From Pseudomonas kuykendallii (GTDB lineage Bacteria > Pseudomonadota > Gammaproteobacteria > Pseudomonadales > Pseudomonadaceae), in assembly GCF_900106975.1 (NCBI RefSeq), contig NZ_FNNU01000006.1, positions 62,001-126,000 of the forward strand: 64,000 bases of DNA, given 5' to 3'. The notes under the pieces were generated by a model. The model was not told the origin of the DNA. It searched no databases and saw nothing but the letters and a program-made list of their open reading frames with translations. Every line of letters begins with the position of its first letter. Position 1 is the stretch's first letter. The translations under genes were made by a program, and so were the position numbers. Of this stretch, positions 32,529 through 40,175 are shown in pieces.

Positions 32529-33306
32529 GGTTGGCTCCTTGTCGATTCAGTCCCATCCGCTTCAGCAGCTGCTCCCGGGCGCCCTGCCCGGTGCCTGCCA
32601 GCCCTTCCCGCTCCAGCCGCTCCCGCATCTGCTGCTCCGCGTGCTCTTCGTGCACCTGGGCGGCCGGCTTGCTGCCGTCGTGCGCCAGGGCCAGGCGTGG
32701 CGGGGTGAGTTCCTCGCCGCAGGCCACCTGCAGCACCAGTTGCTCGTAGTGCGCCTCGAAGGCTTTGCGCAGCGCGGCGGTGCGGTAGCCATCGGCGGTG
32801 CGCAGGTCGTGCGCGCCGGTAGCGATCGCGGCGATCTTCACCGCCGGGTGGCTCCAGCGGTGCCGGGCGTTCATCGCGTGGCTCACGGCCTCGCGGTAGG
32901 CTGCGTCCATTGTCGGCAGCCCCACAGCCTCGGGCCGGGGCAGGCACAGCGCCAGGAAGTCCCCGTAGCTGGGCAGGCTCTTGCTGGCCCGCCCCACCTG
33001 GTGCTCGGCGCCGAGGCGCATCAGCGCCAAGTCGAACAACGGCTTCGGCACCTTGGCCAAGCCCATGCGCATCCAGCTCGCCTTGGCCGCGCGCAGCTTC
33101 GCCGGGTCGCCGGCGGGGAACTCGAAGCGGAAGGCCGTCGCCAGGCCTAGATCGGTCTGCAGCGTGGCGAACACCAGGTTCACCCGCGCCGCCAGTTCGG
33201 CGCTGTCACAGAACGTCGATCCCATCGGCCCAGCTGGTGTCGGTGAGGTTTTCGGCGAGGGTGATGCTGCGGCCAGCAGCGCCGCCACGGGTTGGGGTCG
33301 AGTCAT
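32521..33306 (-). CDS. Replication protein P-like helicase loader
   Basis: A 261-residue protein. Helical sequence with YGDFLALCLPRPEAVGLP and 'P-LFDLALMRLGA' is like the lambda P / phage replication P family, which recruits host DnaB. It follows the O-like initiator and overlaps it by 101 bases, an unusually long overlap. Low-complexity Ala/Pro N-terminus. Confidence 0.75.
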   Translation of the reverse strand: MTRPQPVAALLAAASPSPKTSPTPAGPMGSTFCDSAELAARVNLVFATLQTDLGLATAFRFEFPAGDPAKLRAAKASWMRMGLAKVPKPLFDLALMRLGAEHQVGRASKSLPSYGDFLALCLPRPEAVGLPTMDAAYREAVSHAMNARHRWSHPAVKIAAIATGAHDLRTADGYRTAALRKAFEAHYEQLVLQVACGEELTPPRLALAHDGSKPAAQVHEEHAEQQMRERLEREGLAGTGQGAREQLLKRMGLNRQGANHG

Positions 33307-34093
33307 GGGTTGCTCCAGCGGCCAGCGTGGCCCGATTGCGCACGGCGTGCTGCACCAGGCGGCGGCACCAGTCGGCGTGGGTGAATTCGTGAGGTTGGGT
33401 GAGCCAGTAGCCGGTGAACTCGCCGACTAGCGCCGGCGTGATCGCCTCCAGCGCCAGCCCGGCGGTGCGCAGCGGAAAGCGCAGGTTCACCTCGTCGGGC
33501 TGCCAGGCCGCATGCATCTCGAACCGCCGACGCCGGTCCTCACCGGAGGTAGCGTTAGCTACCGAAGGTGAAGATGAAGAAGAAGAGGAAGATGTAGAGC
33601 CGTCACTTTCGTGCGGGGTGGGTGCTGCCTTGGGTGCTGCACCCTTGCCCGCACCAAAGCCCCCCTTGGGTGAAGGGTTGGGGTCATCACCATTGCTCGC
33701 ACCAAAGCGCGAACTCTCCCCCCGCTTGGTGCGCACATACTCGTCACGCACCATGCGCGGCGAGTACCAGATCGGCCCGGCCTGGGCGGCGATCAGCTCC
33801 ACCGGCTCGCCCTGCTTCCGCCCGCTCACTGGCGTGTAGATCATCGGCTCGCACTGGCCGGCCTCGGCGCCGTACAGCACGCCCTTCTCCACCAGCTCGC
33901 GCACCAGCGCAATAGGGGCGCCCAGGGCCTGGGCTATCTCCTTGAGGGACCACCGCAGCACGCCGTAGTGGTCGCTGTCATGCATCAGCCCCATCAGCTC
34001 GATCCACACGCCCCGGGCACCCCAGCTGCAGCGCCGCAGCTTCGCGTTGTTGCGCCAGTCGGCCGGGTAGAACTGGAAGGCTGGGCGCTTCAC
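33206..34093 (-). CDS. Replication initiator (O-like; DnaT-type C-terminus)
   Basis: A 295-residue protein. Residues 1-90 (MKRPAFQFYPADWRNNAKLR ... MGLMHDSDHYGVLRWSLKEI) are the winged-helix domain typical of phage replication initiators; 110-185 form a linker with eight or more Ser residues; 186-250 (HAAWQPDEVNLRFPLRTAGL ... FTGYW) match the DnaT DNA-binding domain. The linker coding DNA holds repeats and may include the origin, as in lambda O. It is coupled to Rha by ATGA. Confidence 0.75.
   Translation of the reverse strand: MKRPAFQFYPADWRNNAKLRRCSWGARGVWIELMGLMHDSDHYGVLRWSLKEIAQALGAPIALVRELVEKGVLYGAEAGQCEPMIYTPVSGRKQGEPVELIAAQAGPIWYSPRMVRDEYVRTKRGESSRFGASNGDDPNPSPKGGFGAGKGAAPKAAPTPHESDGSTSSSSSSSSPSVANATSGEDRRRRFEMHAAWQPDEVNLRFPLRTAGLALEAITPALVGEFTGYWLTQPHEFTHADWCRRLVQHAVRNRATLAAGATHDSTPTRGGAAGRSITLAENLTDTSWADGIDVL
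33617..33733. other. Candidate replication origin repeats inside the O-like gene
   Basis: CGCACCAAAG occurs at 33650-33659 and 33698-33707, its inverted near-copy CTTGGTGCG at 33725-33733, and GGGTGCTGC twice at 33619-33642. They lie in the Ser/Gly linker region, the same relative position as lambda ori iterons within O. An AT-richer purine/pyrimidine tract (Ser codons, about 33570-33595) flanks them. Confidence 0.4.
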
Positions 34094-34872
34094 AGCCGCC
34101 CCCTGGCCGAGTACTCCTCAGTCACCACCGTGCGCCGCACCAGCTGCGCCGGCACCGGCAGGCGCTCCAGCACGTCGGCCGGGCGATCCTCGAGCAGCAG
34201 GTGGCCCATGCCGACCACCAACCGCTCGCAGATGCCGTCCACCACCTCATTGAACTGCGGCACCGTCTCCAGGCCGCGGCGCTGGCATTCCTCCCAGATG
34301 CGCCGCTCCGCCAGGCTGATCTGCGCCAGCGCGTGGTGGCTCATGCGGTCGCGCGGCGTGCCGCTCTCCATCCCGTAGAGCTTGCGCAGCGCCTTGGCCG
34401 TACCCGCCACGCCACCGGTAAGCGCGCGGTAGATGCGGTTGGTGGCGTTCTCGTGCGCCCAGCGGCGCTGGTTCTCGCTGCCGTCCAGGGTGCCGATGTA
34501 GTCGTGCAGGCTCTTGAACATCGCCTTGCCGATGCGGCGCTGTTCCGACCACGCCGCGTCACGGCCACCTGTCACGGCGTGTTGTTTTGCAGCGTCCTCC
34601 AGCTCGCGCCAGCGGCGGATCACCTTCATCCGCAACGGCGCGCTGTAGCCGGTAAGCAGGCAATCCGTGTGGTCCCGGTCCAGCCGGTACTCGGTTTGCG
34701 TGCGCTTCGCCGAGTCCAGGTAGATGCATCCAAACTTGGATGCATCCTCTTCCAGGTCCTTCAGCAGCACCTCGATGTCGCGCTTCACGTGGAAGTGCTT
34801 TTTCCCGGTCAGCTCGGCAATCTCCCGGCTCGACATCGTCAGCGGGTTGTCGCTCTTGGTCACTTGGCTCAT
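34090..34872 (-). CDS. Rha family phage regulatory protein
   Basis: A 260-residue protein. Residues 12-80 (MSSREIAELTGKKHFHVKRD ... RTQTEYRLDRDHTDCLLTGY) match the Rha domain (pRha), a winged-helix that recognises DNA and in phi80/P22-type phages depends on host IHF. The C-terminal half is helical. It lies between the CII-like gene and the replication genes, coupled to O by ATGA. GGAG is 6 bases before the start. Confidence 0.85.
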   Translation of the reverse strand: MSQVTKSDNPLTMSSREIAELTGKKHFHVKRDIEVLLKDLEEDASKFGCIYLDSAKRTQTEYRLDRDHTDCLLTGYSAPLRMKVIRRWRELEDAAKQHAVTGGRDAAWSEQRRIGKAMFKSLHDYIGTLDGSENQRRWAHENATNRIYRALTGGVAGTAKALRKLYGMESGTPRDRMSHHALAQISLAERRIWEECQRRGLETVPQFNEVVDGICERLVVGMGHLLLEDRPADVLERLPVPAQLVRRTVVTEEYSARGRL

Positions 34873-34913
34873 AATCGCTCCAGTGAATGTTGTGTTGCGT
34901 TGTGTTGTTGAAG

Positions 34914-34939
34914 AAGCCGGGCTGCCACCCGGCTTTTTT
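34914..34939. terminator. Hairpin between CII-like and Rha genes
   Basis: AAGCCGGG-N6-CCCGGCTT with TTTTTT on the plus side and a weaker TTCTTC on the minus side. On the transcribed (minus) strand it could be a leaky terminator, placed like lambda tR1 between cII and O. Confidence 0.5.
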
Positions 34940-34950
34940 GTGCCTGCGAT

Positions 34951-35574
34951 TCAGCTCACCACGTGCAGGGTGTTTACCCCGCGGTGCGCGGCCAGCTCGT
35001 TCTCCATCCTCCGGCGCATCTCGTGCGCTCGGCTCTCCACCGCCAGCAGTGCGGCGATCGCGTTCGGCAGCAGCGGCAGGTCGCTCGCATCGATCTTCCC
35101 GTCCGCCAGCACCGCGCCGGCGTGCTCCACCACCTCGCCCAGGCGCACCACCAGTTGGCCGAAGGCGTTGATCGGGCAGCCCTCCGTGCCGGCCGCGCGC
35201 GCGCCGATCAGCCCGTGCCGCGCCGCCAGCTCGTTCAGGCAGCGCTCGCGGTACTCGGCGTCCAACGCCTGCACCCAGGCCTCTTCCACCCAGGCCGGCA
35301 GCTCCACGTCGCCGCCAAGCCAGCGCTGCACCTTCTTCAGCCACGCGCCGGCCTTGGTCAGGTACGCCGCGGCGTCGCCGGTCTTATCCATCGCTTGCAG
35401 GTCGGGCACCCCCTTCTCCGCCGCGCGCACCGGCACCAGCCGATACAGCTCGCGGTTCAGCGCGTGGGCGAAGTGGTCTTGGCTGAAGCTCGTGCGCGCG
35501 ATCATCTCGGCGGCGTGCGCCACCAGCACCTGGTCGCGGCTCTCTGCGGTATGTCGTGGACTGGACGTGTTCAT
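34951..35574 (-). CDS. CII-type phage regulator
   Basis: A 207-residue protein from MNTSSPRHTAESRDQ. Helical with RTSFSQDHFAHALNRELYRL, where a DNA-binding-like segment precedes a four-helix body, and a C-terminal helix (NAIAALLAVESRAHEMRRRM). The pattern and its position directly after cro match the Phage_CP76/CII family of lysis-lysogeny regulators. The start is uncertain: an in-frame ATG 30 bases upstream exists but neither has a strong ribosome binding site. Confidence 0.6.
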   Translation of the reverse strand: MNTSSPRHTAESRDQVLVAHAAEMIARTSFSQDHFAHALNRELYRLVPVRAAEKGVPDLQAMDKTGDAAAYLTKAGAWLKKVQRWLGGDVELPAWVEEAWVQALDAEYRERCLNELAARHGLIGARAAGTEGCPINAFGQLVVRLGEVVEHAGAVLADGKIDASDLPLLPNAIAALLAVESRAHEMRRRMENELAAHRGVNTLHVVS

Positions 35575-35701
35575 GGGGCGGCGCACCTCGTACGCTGGAT
35601 TCATGGAAAAGCGGATAGGGATTTCACCCGTGCAGAAAGAAGCCCTTCACCGAGCATCAAGGCGTACGGTCAAAGCCGCCGGCCTTGTGCAGCCCACCTG
35701 G

Positions 35702-35908
35702 CTAGGCACCAGCTGCTTCGCGGCTCAAGTGCTCTTCGTACATGGCGTCGATCGCGACACCCACCGAGTAGCTGGGGTTGGCAATCTCCCCATTCCTGAT
35801 GCGGAAGATCGTCGAGGTATCGCACTTGGCGCGCTCTGCGACCGCCTTGTAGGTCATGGCCCCGCTTAGCAGGGCATTCAATTTGTCTGGCAGGGCAACG
35901 TCGCTCAT
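35702..35908 (-). CDS. Cro-like repressor
   Basis: A 68-residue HTH protein (MSDVALPDKLNALLSGAMTY) with KAVAERAKCDTSTIFRIRNG, a clear helix-turn-helix. AGGAGG lies 5 bases before the ATG. It is the first gene of the leftward early operon, divergent from the CI-type repressor across the operator region. Confidence 0.85.
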   Translation of the reverse strand: MSDVALPDKLNALLSGAMTYKAVAERAKCDTSTIFRIRNGEIANPSYSVGVAIDAMYEEHLSREAAGA

Positions 35909-35928
35909 ACCATTCCTCCTATGAAGAT

Positions 35929-36016
35929 ATGCACATCTTCATGCACTGGTGCATACATGTCAACGAACTGCTCCCTTGCTGTATGCACCGCGCAGAAACA
36001 CTATGCGCGGATGCAT
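35929..36016. promoter_or_regulatory. Right operator region and leftward early promoter
   Basis: A palindrome ATGCACTGGTGCAT is at 35941-35954. Related sites are at 35929-35942 (weak, one good half) and 36003-36016 (ATGCGCGGATGCAT), and a weaker half-site at 35983. The minus-strand -35 TTGACA at 35958-35963 puts the palindrome in the spacer of the cro promoter, so a bound repressor blocks it. The site at 36003-36016 overlaps the repressor's own ATG (36011). Confidence 0.75.
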
Positions 36017-36877
36017 AAAGGTATCGATTCAATCCTCGCGGAACTGATGGCCAAGAACGGCGACAATCAGGTTTCGCTCTCGAAATCGACGGGCGTCGGC
36101 CAGTCGACGCTTTCGCGCATCCTGAAGCCGAATGGCCCGAAAGGGATCAAGAGCCCAACCGATGAGCAGGTCTCGAAGCTTGCTGCCTACTATCGAGTGA
36201 GCACAGACCAGCTGCGCGGCCGCGTGCCGCTGGACAGCAAGGCTGCCGAAATCAATGCCGAGCCCGAGAACAGCTCGCCGGTTCGATCATCAGCTGACAT
36301 CGTGAAGGAGATGCTTGCGAAGCACGGCAAAGCCCTAAGCGAGAGCGCGCGCGAGAAGATAGTGACCGCCGTTGAAGAGGCACAGCCCGATTACGTCCCG
36401 GCGTCGAATGTCATTACGGGCCATTTTTCCAAGATTGTCCGTATAGGCGAGGGCGACATCCTGATACCCCAATACGATGTGCGCGCGTCCATGGGACACG
36501 GTCAGGTCCCTGCCGAGTATTCGGAGTTCATCCGGAACGTTGCCGTCAACTCGTCCGAGTTCGAGAAGATGGGCCTGGCGTATGAGTCGGCCTCAAGCCT
36601 CGCCATCATCACCGGCTGGGGCCAGTCGATGGAGCCTACGATCAATGACAAAGATCCGCTGATCATCGATCGCAGTGTGGTCGAGTTCTCAGGCGACGGC
36701 GTCTATGTGCTGACCTGGGATGGCGATCTCTACATCAAGCGCCTCCAGAAAGCAGATGTGCCCGATCATCTTGACATGATCTCCGACAATCGGAATCACA
36801 AGGACCGAGTCGTTCCGGTCGACGACGTAAGGATTCACGCCAAGGTTCTCTATATCTGGAACGGAAAGAAAGCCTGA
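36011..36877 (+). CDS. CI-type prophage repressor (HTH + S24 peptidase-like)
   Basis: A 288-residue protein. Residues 1-70 hold an XRE-type HTH (NQVSLSKSTGVGQSTLSRIL); residues 150-285 an S24 domain with Ser206 (GQSMEPT) and Lys243 (YIKRL). The motif where cleavable relatives have an A-G scissile bond reads ASMGHG, and no Ala-Gly or Cys-Gly pair occurs anywhere in the linker. The start at 36011 is chosen by HTH alignment; an upstream in-frame ATG at 35921 would add unrelated sequence across the operators. No clear ribosome binding site is seen, which suggests leaderless or weak translation. Confidence 0.85.
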   Translation: MHKGIDSILAELMAKNGDNQVSLSKSTGVGQSTLSRILKPNGPKGIKSPTDEQVSKLAAYYRVSTDQLRGRVPLDSKAAEINAEPENSSPVRSSADIVKEMLAKHGKALSESAREKIVTAVEEAQPDYVPASNVITGHFSKIVRIGEGDILIPQYDVRASMGHGQVPAEYSEFIRNVAVNSSEFEKMGLAYESASSLAIITGWGQSMEPTINDKDPLIIDRSVVEFSGDGVYVLTWDGDLYIKRLQKADVPDHLDMISDNRNHKDRVVPVDDVRIHAKVLYIWNGKKA

Positions 36878-36971
36878 TACGACAGAGCTAAAAAGAAGTC
36901 CACGCACATTTATTTAGAGCCAAGATTTCCAATCAAATATTTAAAACAAAACCGCATAATCAAGGATGAGT

Positions 36972-37907
36972 ATGGATCACGAAGCAATTTTCGCCTTTAT
37001 AAAAGCCAACCCAATTAGTAGCCCAAAAGACTTTTCCAAGATACCGGGTTATACGCCATCAATAGATTTCAGCGAGGGCACGGGCAGGAAGTTTGCGATA
37101 GCATATACCGATTACAGTTTTTCAAAACTCGATGAAACCGTATGCGGTATAGATGGCTGCAAACAGACCCACCAAAATGGTTGGCTCGTAGCGTCCAGCG
37201 ACGACCTAATCACCAATATAGGCAAGGATTGCGCAAAAAGGCATTTGAACCTTAATTTCGGCAGCGTCAAAGCTGCGCTAAAAGAAAGACGGAGAGTCGA
37301 ATCGAACATAGAAACTATCGGAAAAATTAGAAGCTCCATCAGTGAGCATGAGGAGCGAATAACGAGAATCATTAGGATCGGAGAAGTTCTTTCGTCCTGC
37401 GCATTCCTCTTCAAAAGAGAGATGCGTGATGTAAGTGATAAAGTCTCAGGAATGGCTAGGCGTAAAAATCCTGCAATCACAGTTCCGAAGGCATTGAAGG
37501 GGCGTGACGCTGATATTTACCTAGAACAAAACAGGCTCCGCAGATCGGATTACCCTGGAGGAATACCTGTAATTGAAGTCCAGATAGGCGTGTTGGACGG
37601 CATCTCGTTCTTCAGGGAGCAGATATCAATAGTAGTGATGCAGAACTTGGTAAAGCCTATTTCTGAAATCCGAGAGCTATCTGCTGAGCAAATATCGGAG
37701 ATGTCACCTCAACGACTAGACAAAATGTCGAGGATGTCACAGGACGCTTTAAGGGCAATTGAGGTTGCGGAGAGTTTCATAAGCCAAGGTATAACTTTTT
37801 TCTCCAAATCCAACATAGACAAACTTAGCCTACTCGGGGCTAGTGATTCCGCAAAAGAAAAGCTACTTGGTAAAGCGGAACAGCATCTATATCCATTGAT
37901 CAATTAG
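36972..37907 (+). CDS. AT-rich moron with possible zinc site, function unknown
   Basis: A 311-residue protein following the repressor on the same strand. Residues about 55-95 hold CGIDGC ... NIGKDCAKRH, a possible C4/C3H zinc finger; the rest is mainly helical. AAGG stands 8 bases before the chosen ATG at 36972 (another ATG at 36966). Clearly AT-richer than its neighbours, so recently acquired. Co-expression with the repressor in the lysogen suggests a lysogenic-conversion or superinfection-immunity role. No family recognised. It converges on the next gene with an 8-base overlap. Confidence 0.6.
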   Translation: MDHEAIFAFIKANPISSPKDFSKIPGYTPSIDFSEGTGRKFAIAYTDYSFSKLDETVCGIDGCKQTHQNGWLVASSDDLITNIGKDCAKRHLNLNFGSVKAALKERRRVESNIETIGKIRSSISEHEERITRIIRIGEVLSSCAFLFKREMRDVSDKVSGMARRKNPAITVPKALKGRDADIYLEQNRLRRSDYPGGIPVIEVQIGVLDGISFFREQISIVVMQNLVKPISEIRELSAEQISEMSPQRLDKMSRMSQDALRAIEVAESFISQGITFFSKSNIDKLSLLGASDSAKEKLLGKAEQHLYPLIN

Positions 37908-38145
37908 CCGCCCCGCTTAGAGGCAAAACTCTATCCAGCTCTAGCATTTCGCTATAGGGAGTAAGAGCTACCCAGAAAACCGCGAGGTTATCTCTGAGCG
38001 GTTCCAGGGGGACACTTTTGTAAAAACATTGATACTTTTCATCCCACTCTGCGATCCGGAAACCATCACATGAGTTGAAGACAACACATTCCTGCCCATC
38101 AGAAGGCTTTTCGAGAGCTGTTCTTTTCCACCGCATGGATGTCAT
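37900..38145 (-). CDS. DUF551-like small phage protein
   Basis: An 81-residue protein. 'PSDGQECVVFNSCDGFRIAEW' and 'DNLAVFWVALTPY' recall the DUF551 pattern of small phage proteins ('P--G--VL-----G----A-W--------------VTHWMPLP'), but the match is loose. It is leftward and may be co-transcribed with the LexA-controlled gene 113 bases upstream. Confidence 0.45.
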   Translation of the reverse strand: MTSMRWKRTALEKPSDGQECVVFNSCDGFRIAEWDEKYQCFYKSVPLEPLRDNLAVFWVALTPYSEMLELDRVLPLSGAAN

Positions 38146-38258
38146 AAGTCCGATCTCACCGCCTGTAGTCGTTAATATACAATCGGTCGCTTAGGAGGCA
38201 GATTCGACGCGATCAAGCCCAGCCCCGACGCCTGCTATCTGCCGGAATTCTAGCTTGC

Positions 38259-38567
38259 TCAAAAGGGTGCCTCGTCCTGTAGTGGTACGAATTCCTTTCG
38301 CTCAAAAAGCACGTCGTAGTCGCTCGGCAGCCCCCAGCACAGCGTCACCGATCCGTCCTCGTTCTGGTTGATTGTGACCTCGTCGTTCTCGGCGATCAGC
38401 TCCATCACCGCGGTCCACGCCTCGTCATCGTCGTAGTCCATCCTATGGATGGTCACTGACCGCGCCTCCTGCGCCCTGGGCGAGTTGATCATCGCCGATA
38501 CGCGTAGGCCCAAACGCTCCGATGCCGTCAGCGGTTTTTGTTCCTGACGCCCCTTCTGCTTTGCCAT
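38259..38567 (-). CDS. LexA-controlled small acidic protein; candidate antirepressor
   Basis: A 102-residue protein: basic start (MAKQKGRQEQKPLTASERLG) and acidic C-terminal half (MDYDDDEAWTAVMELIAEND, EVTINQNEDGSVTLCWGLPS). AAGGAG lies 6 bases before the ATG at 38567. A near-perfect LexA box begins 18 bases upstream. SOS-induced small proteins beside a non-cleavable S24 repressor are antirepressors in Gifsy-type phages and 186 (Tum). I see no similarity to those proteins, so the role is inferred from regulation and context. Confidence 0.55.
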   Translation of the reverse strand: MAKQKGRQEQKPLTASERLGLRVSAMINSPRAQEARSVTIHRMDYDDDEAWTAVMELIAENDEVTINQNEDGSVTLCWGLPSDYDVLFERKEFVPLQDEAPF

Positions 38568-38584
38568 CTGCAGCTCCTTATGCA

Positions 38585-38600
38585 CTGTATGTAAATACAG
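38585..38600 (-). promoter_or_regulatory. LexA box of the SOS-controlled prophage gene
   Basis: CTGTATGTAAATACAG is a nearly consensus SOS box. On the minus strand, TTGCGA, a 17-base spacer and TACTGT make a promoter whose -10 overlaps the box, so LexA should repress it directly. Confidence 0.85.
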
Positions 38601-38658
38601 TATTTCGGATCGCCCCTCATCGCAACCCTCCCCCACGTAAAGCTCGCTTAAAAATAAT

Positions 38659-38700
38659 ATGCACTGGTGCATTGACACTATATTTGCACCAGTGCATATT
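38659..38700 (+). promoter_or_regulatory. Left operators and rightward early promoter (PL-type)
   Basis: ATGCACTGGTGCAT at 38659-38672 is identical to the site at 35941-35954; a second, TTGCACCAGTGCAT, is at 38684-38697 (13 of 14 in the opposite phase). TTGACA (38672-38677), a 17-base spacer and CATATT (38695-38700) make the rightward promoter, with one operator in its spacer and one touching its -35. Confidence 0.8.
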
Positions 38701-39082
38701 TAATCCCGTCGAGGCGGTAATGCCTTGATGGGTCGAGAGACCCCGGGCTACCGGAACGCTCTTTAAAAACCAGCGCCATGAACAGCTAGCCGTACACGCG
38801 GCGAGGCAGCCCGAGCGATCTCCTGGCGGGCGAAAGGAATCCAGGGGAAACACAACAGACCGTAGTGCCTCTACCGGCGACCGGCGATCCGACAGGCCCG
38901 AACGCCTGCCCACGCCAGGACAACCCTGGACGGCGGATCGAGGGCGAAACGCCCGAACCGCGCGAACGACCCGGCACGCACTGCGCCCCGCCCACCGGGC
39001 GGCAATGAGCACCACCACCGCATCACTGATGCGCCTTGGCAACAGGGCGCATTGGGATGCCAACCCAAGAGAGAGTAACGAC
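38701..39082 (+). promoter_or_regulatory. Early leader without a gene; boxA-like antitermination signal
   Basis: No convincing ORF occurs between the PL-type promoter and the first gene. CGCTCTTTAAAAA at 38757-38769 is boxA-like (NusB/S10 binding; E. coli rrn boxA is TGCTCTTTAACA). About 25 bases on, GCCG-TACACG-CGGC (38793-38806) could form a boxB-like hairpin. The rest is GC-rich with several short hairpins. This suggests a nut-type or leader-RNA antitermination region. Confidence 0.5.
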
Positions 39083-39415
39083 ATGACCCAAGCGACAACG
39101 ATTGAAGGCCTGAAGGTGACGGTAGGCGGCACCGAGCTTCGGGACCTCTGCGCCAAGCAGGCTGCGTTCCACGCAGAGCGCGCTGTGAAGTACTCCCAGC
39201 AGCACGCCAGCCTCGAAGACGCCCAGATCGAAGCAATGCACTACACCAACGGCGACCCCAAGAAAGCCATCGCCGACAAGCAGGCCGAGCACGAGAACAA
39301 GGCGCGCGAACTCACCTTCATCGCGGAGCACATCAAGCTGGACTGCGAGTACCTGCTGGACCGCAGTGCGCTGGCAGAAATCGGCGTCATCCGCTCGAGC
39401 CGATTTCTCTTCTAG
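39083..39415 (+). CDS. First early rightward gene, unknown function
   Basis: A 110-residue helical protein (MTQATTIEGLKVTVGGTELR) with many Glu, Lys and His residues (SLEDAQIEAMHYTNGDPKKA, EHENKARELTFIAEHIKLDC). GAGAGAG lies about 7 bases before the ATG at 39083. It takes the place of lambda N but has no arginine-rich motif. Confidence 0.5.
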   Translation: MTQATTIEGLKVTVGGTELRDLCAKQAAFHAERAVKYSQQHASLEDAQIEAMHYTNGDPKKAIADKQAEHENKARELTFIAEHIKLDCEYLLDRSALAEIGVIRSSRFLF

Positions 39416-39504
39416 CTTAGAGCGCCTGCGGAAGAGATTGAGCTGAGCGCAAGCATCACCGGGCGTCCAAGCGATTGGGTGCCCGGTATCGCAGATAGGC
39501 GGGC

Positions 39505-39981
39505 TCACTTACCAGGATTATGGGTATCTGTTCTGGGTATCGAGGCTTTGGGTGTCGGCCCATCAGCTTCAATTGCGTCCGAAACTTCAGACGCCGCAGA
39601 ACCTGACCTCGCTATTAACGACTCTAGCCGATCGATTCTCGCCTGCGTTCGATCGATCTTGGCGCGGAAGTATGCATCTAACATAGCTCGGGCATACGAG
39701 CCAGCGATGTAATTAGCGAGCACCGCCGACAACGTGACCATGTAGATCGCCAGGAACGCTATGTCATGCCTACTCGCCGGGCCGTCTTGAACTGCGAACT
39801 TGATCAACTGATAAGTCGGCATCAATACGGAATAGATATGGATCGCATAAAACAGGGCCTTGCCGGCCCAACTCCGGATCCGAAGCCTCTGCTCATCCGT
39901 CGCTTTAGCAAGTTCGAACACAGCAACCATCACCGAAATTACGAGGGTGATGGCCTCACCAATCCCTATGTGCAAATCCAT
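39505..39981 (-). CDS. Three-TM membrane protein with C-terminal coiled coil; moron
   Basis: A 158-residue protein on the opposite strand to the surrounding operon. Three hydrophobic segments (IGEAITLVISVMVAVFELAK, KALFYAIHIYSVLMPTYQLI, DIAFLAIYMVTLSAVLANYI) are followed by a basic/acidic helix (KIDRTQARIDRLESLIARSG) and a Thr/Pro-rich tail. AAAGGAG is 6 bases upstream of the ATG. The reversed orientation implies its own promoter and expression in the lysogen; superinfection exclusion is one possibility. Confidence 0.55.
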   Translation of the reverse strand: MDLHIGIGEAITLVISVMVAVFELAKATDEQRLRIRSWAGKALFYAIHIYSVLMPTYQLIKFAVQDGPASRHDIAFLAIYMVTLSAVLANYIAGSYARAMLDAYFRAKIDRTQARIDRLESLIARSGSAASEVSDAIEADGPTPKASIPRTDTHNPGK

Positions 39982-40033
39982 TTGATACTCCTTTCAACTG
40001 TCGGCAGATAGTACCGCGCAATCGGATGACCTT

Positions 40034-40126
40034 ATGCACATCACCGCAACTTCCCTCGCGGGTGTGCTGTCTGGTCTGCTGATCGGGGCGGTGCTGTGGA
40101 TCAAGGCCCGCCGGCGCCATCACTGA
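40034..40126 (+). CDS. 30-residue single-TM peptide
   Basis: [20 protein letters not shown] then [10 protein letters not shown]: an N-terminal signal-anchor-like helix and a strongly basic end, the look of tiny phage membrane peptides. It is 49 bases before csrA in the same orientation. GGATGA precedes it weakly; expression is not certain. Confidence 0.5.
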   Translation: MHITATSLAGVLSGLLIGAVLWIKARRRHH

Positions 40127-40175
40127 AACCATTCCCATGGGCACCCGCCCGGGCAATCGACCAAGGAGAAGGACA

